DNA from: an uncultured Gammaproteobacteria bacterium
Lineage (GTDB): Bacteria > Pseudomonadota > Gammaproteobacteria > GCA-002705445 > GCA-002716945
DNA length: 64,000 nt
Assembly: GCA_902559355.1 (NCBI GenBank)
Contig: CACEHM010000001.1
Location: 17,829-81,828 of the forward strand
Reading direction: 5' to 3'
Made by a program: the position numbers and the translations under genes. The notes under the pieces were generated by a model. That model saw nothing but the letters and a program-made list of their open reading frames with translations, had not been told where the DNA came from and ran no database searches. Shown here piece by piece: positions 53,056 to 61,215 of this stretch. Position 1 is the stretch's first letter; every line of letters starts with the position of its first letter.

Positions 53056-53060
53056 CCTCC
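53056..53060 (-). promoter_or_regulatory. Strong Shine-Dalgarno site of the H1-like gene
   Basis: The minus strand reads GGAGGAATGTATG, with GGAGG five bases before the ATG at 53050. The 92-base gap beyond it (53051-53142) is very AT-rich with no clear -35/-10 pair. Confidence 0.75.
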
Positions 53061-53142
53061 GCGGTATTGGTGGTTATTATTAGTTTAGTAAAAACATTAT
53101 TAAAAACAAGTAAAATTTAGAAAAATATTTAAATAAAAATTA

Positions 53143-53598
53143 TTATTTTGTTAATTTAATTATAAAATCCCATTCAGTTTTTTCTAATTTCGTTATTGAT
53201 AATCTATTGCCTCGTTGAACAACTCGCATTTTAGATAATTCTTTATAAGATTTTAAATCTTTAAGTGTTACTATTTTTTTAAACTTTTTTTTAAACTTTA
53301 CATCTACCATTAACCATGTTGGTGCATCTTTTTTACTTTTAGGATCATAATATTTTGCTTTTTTGTCAAACGCAGTATGATCAGCATATGCTTCTTTGCA
53401 TATTGTCATCTGGCCATATATTCCGGGGGTTTCACAGTTTGAATGATAGAAAAATGCATTATCACCAATGCGCATTTCATCTCTTATCATATTTCGAACC
53501 TGATAGTTTCTTATACCATCCCATGGTTCAGTTTTATCGCGTGCCAGATCATCTATACCATAATCTTCTGGTTCATTCTTCATCAACCAAAAGTTCAT
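53143..53598 (-). CDS. EVE-domain (PUA-like) protein
   Basis: This 151-residue protein has the EVE domain: FWLMKNEPEDYGIDDL at the N-terminus, EPWDGIRNYQVRNMI near residue 24-38, GDNAFFYHSNC near 45, PGIYGQM, and TWLMVDVKF near 93. EVE/PUA-like domains bind modified bases in RNA or DNA; the biological role of this conserved single-domain version is not known. Its ATG overlaps the stop of zapA by 4 bases, as is common for this pair in gammaproteobacteria. Confidence 0.88.
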   Translation of the reverse strand: MNFWLMKNEPEDYGIDDLARDKTEPWDGIRNYQVRNMIRDEMRIGDNAFFYHSNCETPGIYGQMTICKEAYADHTAFDKKAKYYDPKSKKDAPTWLMVDVKFKKKFKKIVTLKDLKSYKELSKMRVVQRGNRLSITKLEKTEWDFIIKLTK

Positions 53599-53879
53599 TT
53601 TAGTGATTCATTAAGGTTTCGATTGATGTTATCTAGTTCGATCTCTATAGTTTTAAGCTCATCTATTTTCATCTCATTCTTAATATCTGATCCAGCTATA
53701 TTAAGTAGCACTAATATTAAAAAATAATCGTGTCCTACATTTTTTGTTTGTGATTTTACTTTTTCAGCTTCATTAATTATCCGATCACGTGATTTTAGAA
53801 GAATAGCTTTTTCTTCCTCGGTACACATAACCGAAATATCTTGCCCTAGTATATTTATGTCGACTTTATTCTTTTCCAT
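53595..53879 (-). CDS. zapA: Cell division protein ZapA
   Basis: This 94-residue protein has the ZapA layout: an N-terminal beta region with VDINILGQDISVMCTEEEK and a long C-terminal helix forming a coiled coil. ZapA binds FtsZ and bundles Z-ring filaments. In many gammaproteobacteria the 6S RNA gene lies next to zapA, but here the EVE gene overlaps it and leaves no space. It overlaps the upstream coiled-coil gene by 14 bases. Confidence 0.85.
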   Translation of the reverse strand: MEKNKVDINILGQDISVMCTEEEKAILLKSRDRIINEAEKVKSQTKNVGHDYFLILVLLNIAGSDIKNEMKIDELKTIEIELDNINRNLNESLK

Positions 53880-54087
53880 AATCTTTTATGTTTTCTATCC
53901 TTTCAAGTAATGATTTCAAATGAGATTTTGCCGTTTCATTTTTTTTTATTAATGCAGCTTTTTCAGCAACCAATTGACCTTGTTGATTTTTTAATAACTG
54001 ATTTTCTAAATTCGTTGACTGGTACTGATTATCGAGAGCTTTAAGGTTCTCTTTTAATATATTCAATTTATCTAATATATCTGACAT
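53866..54087 (-). CDS. Small coiled-coil protein (TIGR02449/ZapB-like)
   Basis: This is 73 residues from the ATG at 54087, which gives MSDILDKLNILKENLKAL. An upstream in-frame codon at 54213 would run over the divergent ygfB gene and is rejected. The sequence is a single heptad-patterned helix with LLKNQQGQLVAEKAALIKKNE in the middle, matching the short coiled-coil proteins found beside zapA. A role at the division septum is plausible but inferred from position. Confidence 0.75.
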   Translation of the reverse strand: MSDILDKLNILKENLKALDNQYQSTNLENQLLKNQQGQLVAEKAALIKKNETAKSHLKSLLERIENIKDYGKE

Positions 54088-54151
54088 ACTGTATAATATA
54101 GTTTTAGTAACTACATTAATCAATAAAATTATTAATTTACATTGCTTTTCT

Positions 54152-54661
54152 ATGAAAAATTCTACAAAAGATCTTATCGAAGAAATAATTGAATTGGATG
54201 ATTGCCCTTTCACAGAATTTGAAGTCCATGGATTTTTTATAGGGTTGGTACTGTCCTCTGAAGAGCAAAAGACAAAAAAAGATAAAATGATGAAATTTTT
54301 AGATTTGACTGAAGAATCTCAACCTTTAACTGACAAGCTTACAAATTTAATAAGTTCAGAGTTATCAAAAGATTATCTTGAAATATACCCTGAAAGTGAC
54401 TACATGATGAAAGAAAATATTGATATTGCTACCGCCCTATCTGAGTGGACATATTATTTTCTAATTTCATATCAAAATAGTTCATCATCTAACGATGATT
54501 TAAGAGAAAAAGAGATTTTAGATATATTTGATGAGATAAGTCAGATAAATCAAAAATACCAAACTGATGATAAATGTTCACCCAAGGATAACTTCAGTGA
54601 TATAAATAGCTACATTACAAAATCAGTTTTATACTTATCTAAAAGGAACTCGAATGAATGA
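54152..54661 (+). CDS. ygfB: UPF0149 family protein YgfB
   Basis: This 169-residue acidic helical protein matches the YgfB family: FTEFEVHGFFIGLVLSS near residue 22-38, a YLEIYP segment, and ALSEWTYYFL near 94 (the usual WC..FL). Family members sit before pepP throughout gammaproteobacteria; in Pseudomonas YgfB modulates AlpA-linked gene expression, and no general enzyme role is known. It diverges from the coiled-coil/zapA genes and overlaps pepP by 8 bases. Confidence 0.85.
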   Translation: MKNSTKDLIEEIIELDDCPFTEFEVHGFFIGLVLSSEEQKTKKDKMMKFLDLTEESQPLTDKLTNLISSELSKDYLEIYPESDYMMKENIDIATALSEWTYYFLISYQNSSSSNDDLREKEILDIFDEISQINQKYQTDDKCSPKDNFSDINSYITKSVLYLSKRNSNE

Positions 54662-55946
54662 TGATTATATAAATAGAAGGAAGAAATTATTTAATAAAAT
54701 ACCTGATAACACTTCATGTATAATTTTCTCAGAAGAAGAGAAAACCAGGAACAACGATGTCACATATAAGTTTAGGCAGTCGAGTAATTTCTTTTATTTG
54801 ACAGGTATAGACGATCCTTCATTAGTGCTTATTATGACAAAATATAATAACGATACTTCTACAACATTGATTTGTCATAGACCCAATGATAAAGACCGTA
54901 TTTGGACGGGACAAATTCCTTCTAATTCTTCGTATAGGTCCAAATATAATTTAGATAGTGTTATTTATTTTGATGAAATAGAAAAAATCAACCTAAAAGA
55001 TATAGAGAATTTATATTATGAGTTTCATCATCATGATCGCATGGTAGAATTTTTATCAAACTTAGAAAGTTCAGTTACCAGCAGATACTTAACTAATTCT
55101 AACTATCTATCATCCAGGACAGACCTCTCTAATTTGATATTTGAGATGAGATTAATAAAGTCAAGTCATGAAATTGATCAAATAAAACATGCAGCATCAG
55201 TTTCCACTAAAGCACATATTAATTTAATGAAAACTTGTAAACCTAACTTGAAAGAATATCAAATTGAGTCAGATTTCATGAAAGTATGTATGGATAATGC
55301 ATGTAATCAAGCATACCCTGCTATAGTTGCATCCGGTAAGAATGGCACTATCTTACATTACACTAAAAACAACTCTACCTTGAAAGCTGACGATTTACTT
55401 TTGGTAGATGCAGCTGCTGAATATAAAAATTATGCTTCTGATATTACCCGTACAATACCCATATCAGGTAAATTTAATCAATATCAAAAGTTAATCTATA
55501 ATATCGTACTAAAAGCACAGACTATGGCAATTAAAAATTGTCTTGTTGATCAAACCTTAACAAACATTCATAGAATAGCAGTCAGATATATTGTAAAAGG
55601 TCTCTTGGATGTAAAAATACTTAGAGGAACATTAGAAAAGAATATTGAAAATGAAAAATATAAAAAGTTCTATATGCATAATACTGGGCATTGGCTGGGA
55701 TTAGATGTTCATGACCCTTGTCCATACGTCATAAATGGTAAGCCTGTGAAGTTAAAACCAGGAATGATTTTTACTGTAGAACCAGGAATATATATTTCAA
55801 AAGATAATAGCGTTGATAAGAAGTTTCATAATATTGCTATTAGGATTGAGGATGATGTTCTGATCACTAGGAATGGTCCAATAGTTTTATCTGGAGATGT
55901 TCCAAAAACTGTAACTGCTATAGAGACTCAAATGGCTCATGGCTAA
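54654..55946 (+). CDS. pepP: Xaa-Pro aminopeptidase P
   Basis: This 430-residue metallopeptidase removes the first residue before a proline. The creatinase-like N-terminal domain (to about 165) has FRQSSNFFYLTGI. The catalytic domain holds the two-metal ligands: Asp in LLVDAAAEY and YASDITRT near 250-261, His in HNTGHWLGLDVHD near 345, Glu in FTVEPGIYI near 378, and Glu in IAIRIEDDVLI near 402. It lies between ygfB and ubiH with 8-base overlaps, the conserved ygfB-pepP-ubiH order. Confidence 0.95.
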   Translation: MNDDYINRRKKLFNKIPDNTSCIIFSEEEKTRNNDVTYKFRQSSNFFYLTGIDDPSLVLIMTKYNNDTSTTLICHRPNDKDRIWTGQIPSNSSYRSKYNLDSVIYFDEIEKINLKDIENLYYEFHHHDRMVEFLSNLESSVTSRYLTNSNYLSSRTDLSNLIFEMRLIKSSHEIDQIKHAASVSTKAHINLMKTCKPNLKEYQIESDFMKVCMDNACNQAYPAIVASGKNGTILHYTKNNSTLKADDLLLVDAAAEYKNYASDITRTIPISGKFNQYQKLIYNIVLKAQTMAIKNCLVDQTLTNIHRIAVRYIVKGLLDVKILRGTLEKNIENEKYKKFYMHNTGHWLGLDVHDPCPYVINGKPVKLKPGMIFTVEPGIYISKDNSVDKKFHNIAIRIEDDVLITRNGPIVLSGDVPKTVTAIETQMAHG

Positions 55947-57084
55947 AAGATACGATTTTGTTGTCATAGGAGGCGGACTTGTTGGTTGCATGGTATGTTT
56001 ATCTATCAGTAGCAAGAACAGATCAGTTTGTTTAATAGAAAAAAACAAGATCAATAAGATTATATCAGATGATTATACTCCACTTTCACTAAGCATAAAT
56101 TCTGTAAACTTTCTAAAAGAAAAAAACATATGGGATGAAAATTTGATTAAGAGTAATCTAATTGAATCACTGTATATAAAGCTTTTTAATAGCTTCAACA
56201 CAGTAAAAATATCAACTAGCGATATAAATCTTGAATCAATTGGACAAGTTGTAGATAAAGCATCTTTTTTATCTTATTTAAGAAACTTGTCTAAGAAAAA
56301 TAAGAATATTGATATTATAGACAATACTGAATTAGATATAAAGCAATTGGAGTCATTACCAAAAATTTATCTACCTAATGATTCCGAGGCGATAGATTTC
56401 GGTCAACTTATAGTCACAGATGGAGCTAACTCCAAAATTGCAGAAAAGCTCAATATACCTTACAAGAATATAAACTATGATCAGACATCATATATCTTTA
56501 ATGGTGAATATGACTCGATGGAGAAATCGACTGCACAAATATTCACTGATAAAGGTGTATTTGCTGTTTTGCCTGGTCATGGAAATAAAAAATCAATTGT
56601 AGCGACAGTTCATAATAAATTTATTGATGACTTTAAATTTGAAGCTAATACTATTAATGAAAATTTATTAGAACGTCAGCTCTTGCCATATGTAAAAAAT
56701 TTAAAAAATCTCAAGCTCATTTACAAACATCCCCTTAATACAGTTAGATTGGATAATTGGTTTTTCAAACAGACTCTATTCTTAGGAAACTCATCACAAC
56801 TATTACACCCATTTGGGGCTCAAGGATTCAACTTCGCATTAGATTGTATAAAAAAGCTTGATACACAATGGGAATATTTATCTAGTAACGATAAATCTAC
56901 TGAACATGTAATAAACAATATTACTAAAAAAAGAAATGAACTTCTTAATGGAATTGATTTAACATCTTCACTATTAATGAAAAATAATATCCTCGCAGCA
57001 ATCTCCTCATCTTTTATTGCAAAAACCCTAAACTTATCAACTACGCTTAAAAAGTTTTTTATTAAAAGAATCCTAAATACATAA
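55939..57084 (+). CDS. ubiH: UbiH-type FAD-dependent ubiquinone hydroxylase
   Basis: This 381-residue flavoprotein has all the FAD motifs of the class A hydroxylases: VVIGGGLVGCM at 8-18 (GxGxxG), VTDGANSKIAEKL near 157 (DG motif), and FLGNSSQLLHPFGAQGFNFALD near 280 (GD-like motif, with Asn for Asp). UbiH hydroxylates C6 of the quinone ring using oxygen. Position after pepP supports UbiH. It is followed 4 bases later by a related but divergent flavoprotein gene. Confidence 0.9.
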   Translation: MAKRYDFVVIGGGLVGCMVCLSISSKNRSVCLIEKNKINKIISDDYTPLSLSINSVNFLKEKNIWDENLIKSNLIESLYIKLFNSFNTVKISTSDINLESIGQVVDKASFLSYLRNLSKKNKNIDIIDNTELDIKQLESLPKIYLPNDSEAIDFGQLIVTDGANSKIAEKLNIPYKNINYDQTSYIFNGEYDSMEKSTAQIFTDKGVFAVLPGHGNKKSIVATVHNKFIDDFKFEANTINENLLERQLLPYVKNLKNLKLIYKHPLNTVRLDNWFFKQTLFLGNSSQLLHPFGAQGFNFALDCIKKLDTQWEYLSSNDKSTEHVINNITKKRNELLNGIDLTSSLLMKNNILAAISSSFIAKTLNLSTTLKKFFIKRILNT

Positions 57085-57088
57085 CAAT

Positions 57089-58171
57089 ATGAACTTCAAT
57101 ATATCTAGCACGAGTCTTCTATCTTACATTATGGCACTGAGTCTAAATAAATATGGAATTGATAAGATAAGTGTAAGAAAACAAAATTTGAAATCATACG
57201 GCAGATATTATTCACTTAATTACTTTGGTAAGAAATTTTTAGAACATATTGAAATTTGGGATCATATGGAATCAAAGTCTATCGTTCCATATAATACTAT
57301 CGAAATATATAAAAAAGATATAAAGACTCTATCTTTCTGCGCTAAAGATATAAATATTGACTACTTAGGTTATATTATTAATGAAGACAATCTGATAAAG
57401 TCAGTAACAAAAAAAATTAAGGCTAATAAAAACTTTAACTTTATTCTTGAAAAAAACTATTCTGATAATCTATCTAACTGTGTAAACATAATTTCTGATT
57501 ACAAAGATGTGTCTCCTGAAATTCAATCAAATAACTATACTTCAAAAACTTATAATCAGACAGCCATAAATATAAATATTACTCATTCAAAATCAAATAA
57601 TAATATTCCAAGACAAATATTTTTCAATAATGAAATATTGGGTTTCCTACCTGTTAATGAGAATTGCTATAACTTAATTTGGAGTATGCCAAATAATTTA
57701 TTCGAAAAAATGTCTTCAGAGGATATGAATGAGTACAAAACATTAGTTGAAGAGAGAGCTAATTTTATTTTAGGCGAGATTCAAGAAGTGACTATTGGGG
57801 CATCATTTCCTCTGTCCGCTAGACATGCAGATATATATTTCTATCAAAATAATTTGCTTATTGGAGAATCAGCGCATAAATTTCATCCACTCGCTGGTTT
57901 GGGTTTAAATATGGGAATTGAAGATATATCATTTCTCACACAATTAATCTTAAAACATGGTGATTTGAAAGTTACATTTCGTGAGTATGCAATCAAACGT
58001 ATAGCTAAAAACAATAGTCTCCAACATATACTTGATCTAATAATACAATTTCACTCATCTAAGTTGATGCCAGATGATTTAAAAAAATATCTTTTATATT
58101 ATTTTGATAAAACACTATTAATGAAACCAACTATCATTAAAAAAGCTACTGGTTGTGATAATAGAATTTAA
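57089..58171 (+). CDS. UbiI-like flavoprotein with degenerate FAD-binding motifs
   Basis: This 360-residue protein occupies the ubiI/visC position after ubiH. Its C-terminal half is clearly of that family, with ASFPLSARHADIYF near residue 238 and GESAHKFHPLAGLGLNMGIED at 259-279. The N-terminal nucleotide loop reads N-I-S-S-T-S-L-L-S at 4-12, where UbiI has V-G-x-G-L-V-G, so all three glycines are lost. The DG motif also reads ISDYKD (135-140). No stop or frameshift is seen. It may bind FAD poorly, act as a non-catalytic partner of UbiH, or be drifting toward loss. Confidence 0.8.
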   Translation: MNFNISSTSLLSYIMALSLNKYGIDKISVRKQNLKSYGRYYSLNYFGKKFLEHIEIWDHMESKSIVPYNTIEIYKKDIKTLSFCAKDINIDYLGYIINEDNLIKSVTKKIKANKNFNFILEKNYSDNLSNCVNIISDYKDVSPEIQSNNYTSKTYNQTAININITHSKSNNNIPRQIFFNNEILGFLPVNENCYNLIWSMPNNLFEKMSSEDMNEYKTLVEERANFILGEIQEVTIGASFPLSARHADIYFYQNNLLIGESAHKFHPLAGLGLNMGIEDISFLTQLILKHGDLKVTFREYAIKRIAKNNSLQHILDLIIQFHSSKLMPDDLKKYLLYYFDKTLLMKPTIIKKATGCDNRI

Positions 58172-58938
58172 TCAATCAATAAATAAAAAGCTACAACTAT
58201 CAACAAAGCAGAAAATATATTTTTAACTTTTTCTGGATCTATAATTTTTAAGAGGTATACACCAGTATAAGAGCCAAAAATACTTGAAGGGATAAGAATC
58301 AACAATGATAAATGATTAAGTTTTTCTGTATAGATACTAGCATTAAGTATGAACATATAAATCAGAGATGTTATCGCTATTATCAAACCAATAGCAGATG
58401 CAGTAGCAATTGATTTTTTAATATCATTAATAATGAAAGATAAGTATGGTACAGTTAATGTTCCGCCACCTATCCCCATTAAAGAGCTTATAGTTCCATT
58501 ACTAAAAAAATATAAATATCCAATCTTATTTAATATCTTAATGTTATCTTTAATAATTCTAGCGTCACTTATTAATAAGATAGCCAATACTATTAATATT
58601 AAGCTATAAATAATCTCAAGTAATTCTGAAGAGGTATGTTCAAGAATATAAATACCAAAAAAACATCCTACACTTACAAATAAAAAATATTTTCTAACCA
58701 AATTTAGATTTATCAACTTATTTTTGTAATGTAAATATGAACTTGTAGAGCCAGCAAAAATTATACATATTAGAGATGTATAAACGGCTACTTGTAATTC
58801 ATGACCACTAAACATATTGAAATATTTATGAATTATCATCAAGCCTGGTACAAATATAATTCCACCACCCAGGCCAAGCATTCCTGCTGTAATCCCTCCA
58901 ATAAAGCCGATAAGTATGTATACGTATATTAATTCCAT
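58168..58938 (-). CDS. TauE/SafE family membrane permease (second copy)
   Basis: This 256-residue protein is mostly hydrophobic with about seven or eight helices. The two family repeats are GFIGGITAGMLGLGGGIIFVPG near residue 12 and FSNGTISSLMGIGGGTLTVPY near 142; it is better conserved than the copy at 4264-4992. Substrate is unknown (sulfite, organosulfonates or other anions). It diverges from the sga-hprA-gck operon across 115 bases. Its stop overlaps the UbiI-like stop as TTAA. Confidence 0.88.
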   Translation of the reverse strand: MELIYVYILIGFIGGITAGMLGLGGGIIFVPGLMIIHKYFNMFSGHELQVAVYTSLICIIFAGSTSSYLHYKNKLINLNLVRKYFLFVSVGCFFGIYILEHTSSELLEIIYSLILIVLAILLISDARIIKDNIKILNKIGYLYFFSNGTISSLMGIGGGTLTVPYLSFIINDIKKSIATASAIGLIIAITSLIYMFILNASIYTEKLNHLSLLILIPSSIFGSYTGVYLLKIIDPEKVKNIFSALLIVVAFYLLID

Positions 58939-58969
58939 ATGTTATGCATCCAAAGTGACTACATTCTAG

Positions 58970-58997
58970 TTTAAAATCTGGTTAAATATGGCATAAT
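58970..58997 (+). promoter_or_regulatory. Possible sigma-70 promoter of the sga-hprA-gck operon
   Basis: TTTAAA (58970-58975) and CATAAT (58992-58997) stand 16 bases apart. The -10 matches five of six consensus bases and the -35 four of six. The first gene's ATG follows 56 bases downstream, after an AGGA ribosome site (59041-59044). The rest of the 115-base gap shows no other motif. Confidence 0.4.
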
Positions 58998-59053
58998 AAA
59001 CCGAATTATTTTAGTAACCACAACCAATTAACAGTTATTTAGGAAAAAATCAT

Positions 59054-60220
59054 ATGTCAGGACATCACTTTTTATTCGTACCAGGGCCATCTAATGTTCC
59101 CGCAGCAGTTCAACAGGCAATACATTGCCCTATGGAAGATCACAGAAATCCAACAATACCAGATCTAATCCAGCCTATTACACAAGATTTAAAGAAACTT
59201 TTAAAAACAGAAACAGGGAAAGTTGTTTTTTTTCCATCATCAGGTACAGGTTGCTGGGAAGCAGCATTACAAAGTACTCTAAATATAGGTGATAAAGTAT
59301 TAGGGGCTAGTTTTGGTCAGTTTAGTATGCTTTGGCTAGATATGTGCACGAGACTTCAATTCGAAGCTATCACAATGGAAGAAGAGTGGGGCACAGGCGC
59401 TAATCCTGAAAGTTATCACAGAGAATTATCAGCAGATAAAAACCATGAAATCAAAGCTGTACTTGTTTGTCAAAATGAAACAGCCACAGGTGTTAGAAGT
59501 GATGTACAAGCTATCAGAAAAATACTTGATGATTTAAATCATCCAGCACTTCTTTTTGTAGATGGAGTCAGTTCTGTTGCAAGTTATGAATTCGAAATGG
59601 ATAAGTGGGGTGTGGATGCAATTGTAAGTGGTTCACAAAAAGGCTTTATGTTGCCTGCAGGACTTGGAATATTAGGCGTCAGTCAAAAAGCCATTGCATC
59701 GATGAAAGACTCAAATTATCCGACATGCTATTTTGATGTAGCTGACATGATAGAAAAACTTGATGGAGGTTACCTACCGTATACACCTCCTGTAAATCTA
59801 CTAAGAGGTTTTAGAGTCGCTATAGATATGATTTTAGATGAAGGCCTTGAGAATGTGTGGAAAAGACATCATCGCTTAGCAGAAGGAACTAGAAAAGCTA
59901 TAACAGAAGGCTGGGGTTTAAAGCTATGTGCTAAAGAGGAGAAGTGGTATTCAGATACTGTGTCAGCAATTATGGTGCCCGAGGGAGTAGATGGGGCAAA
60001 AGTTATTAGTACAGCATTTCATAAATATAACCTTGCTCTAGGAGCTGGTCTGTCGAAAGTTGCAGGTAAGGTGTTTAGAATCGGTCACTTGGGTGATTTG
60101 AATGAATGTATGTTATTTGGTGCAATTTCAGGTGCTGAGATGGCCATGTTAGATAATGGTATCAAAGTCGAGCCTGGTAGTGGTGCAGCAGCTGCATCTA
60201 AGTACTGGTCATCAAATTAG
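59054..60220 (+). CDS. sgaA: Serine-glyoxylate aminotransferase
   Basis: This 388-residue class V PLP aminotransferase has PGPSNVPAAVQQA at the N-terminus, PSSGTGCWEAAL near residue 61, LLFVDGVSSVAS near 167, and the PLP lysine K196 in VSGSQKGFMLP. It converts serine plus glyoxylate to hydroxypyruvate plus glycine. It starts an operon with hydroxypyruvate reductase and glycerate kinase, which completes the route to phosphoglycerate. This set belongs to the serine cycle of methylotrophs or to phosphoglycolate salvage. Codon usage appears richer in G and C than most neighbours. Confidence 0.92.
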   Translation: MSGHHFLFVPGPSNVPAAVQQAIHCPMEDHRNPTIPDLIQPITQDLKKLLKTETGKVVFFPSSGTGCWEAALQSTLNIGDKVLGASFGQFSMLWLDMCTRLQFEAITMEEEWGTGANPESYHRELSADKNHEIKAVLVCQNETATGVRSDVQAIRKILDDLNHPALLFVDGVSSVASYEFEMDKWGVDAIVSGSQKGFMLPAGLGILGVSQKAIASMKDSNYPTCYFDVADMIEKLDGGYLPYTPPVNLLRGFRVAIDMILDEGLENVWKRHHRLAEGTRKAITEGWGLKLCAKEEKWYSDTVSAIMVPEGVDGAKVISTAFHKYNLALGAGLSKVAGKVFRIGHLGDLNECMLFGAISGAEMAMLDNGIKVEPGSGAAAASKYWSSN

Positions 60221-60231
60221 GAGATATTTAA

Positions 60232-61203
60232 ATGAGTAAACCAAAAGCCATAGTAACAAGACGCTGGCCTACAGCAAATGAGGAGAGGCTGAAAGAATAT
60301 TTTGATGTTACATTTAACGAGTCAGATGTTCCTTTTACATCTGATCAACTTAAAGATGCTCTTAAAAACTGTGATGTATTCATGCCAACAGTTACTGATA
60401 AAGTAACACGTGATGTATTAAGCGTTGAGGGCAGAACTGCTAACATGATTGCTAATTTTGGCGTTGGTTTTAACCATATTGATATTGAAGCTGCAAAAGA
60501 ATTAGGTATTACAGTATCTAATACGCCATCTGTACTAACAGATTGCACTGCTGATATTGCAATGTCACTTCTCCTAATGGTTGCAAGAAGAGTTGGACAA
60601 GGTGAAAGAGAGCTAAGATCTGACAATTGGACGGGGTGGAGACCAACACACCTGCTTGGTACCAAAGTTACTGGAAAAAAACTTGGTGTTATTGGATTTG
60701 GAAGAATCGGTCAGGCTGTGGCTCAACGAGCTAAATTTGGCTTTGATATGGATATATTGTATTGGGATCCGTACGATATTCCTCAAGATATTGTAAGTAA
60801 GTTTGGTGCCACTAAACTTGATACAATCGAAGATATTTGTAAAGAATCTGATTTTGTGTCTGTTAATTGCCCAGCAACTAAAGAGACATTTCATTTAATG
60901 AATAAAGAAAGATTTGAAATGATGAAACCTACTGCATTTGTAATAAACACAGCACGTGGAGATATTATTGATGAGAAAGCATTAGTTGATGCACTTGTAA
61001 ATAAAGAAATTGCTGGCGCAGGTTTAGATGTATTTGAAACAGAACCTAACTTGCCATCAGAACTTAAAACACTTGAAAACGTAGTCTCATTCCCACACTT
61101 GGGAAGTGCTACAATAGAAACCAGAATCGCAATGGGTGATACAGCTATTAATAACGCTCTTGCGTTCTTTGAAGACAAAGACCTGCCAAATAAAGTTGTT
61201 TGA
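60232..61203 (+). CDS. hprA: Hydroxypyruvate reductase (glycerate dehydrogenase)
   Basis: This 323-residue D-2-hydroxyacid dehydrogenase has the NAD loop GVIGFGRIGQ at 152-161 with a D at the end of the next strand (WDPYD). The catalytic triad is R242 in ARGDIID, E271 in ETEP, and H289 in FPHLGSAT. It reduces hydroxypyruvate to D-glycerate (and may reduce glyoxylate). A good AGGAG ribosome site overlaps the preceding stop. The neighbours sga and gck fix the role better than the family alone. Confidence 0.93.
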   Translation: MSKPKAIVTRRWPTANEERLKEYFDVTFNESDVPFTSDQLKDALKNCDVFMPTVTDKVTRDVLSVEGRTANMIANFGVGFNHIDIEAAKELGITVSNTPSVLTDCTADIAMSLLLMVARRVGQGERELRSDNWTGWRPTHLLGTKVTGKKLGVIGFGRIGQAVAQRAKFGFDMDILYWDPYDIPQDIVSKFGATKLDTIEDICKESDFVSVNCPATKETFHLMNKERFEMMKPTAFVINTARGDIIDEKALVDALVNKEIAGAGLDVFETEPNLPSELKTLENVVSFPHLGSATIETRIAMGDTAINNALAFFEDKDLPNKVV

Positions 61204-61215
61204 GTAAAATTCTAG

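Noticed and set aside
53599..53650. 6S RNA gene (ssrS) near zapA
   Set aside because: This RNA is usual next to zapA in gammaproteobacteria, but the EVE gene overlaps the zapA stop and leaves no room. I saw no 6S-like structure in the nearby gaps.
54088..54213. 42-residue N-terminal extension of the small coiled-coil gene
   Set aside because: It would run through the divergent intergenic region and over the start of ygfB. The ATG at 54087 gives the expected short coiled coil.
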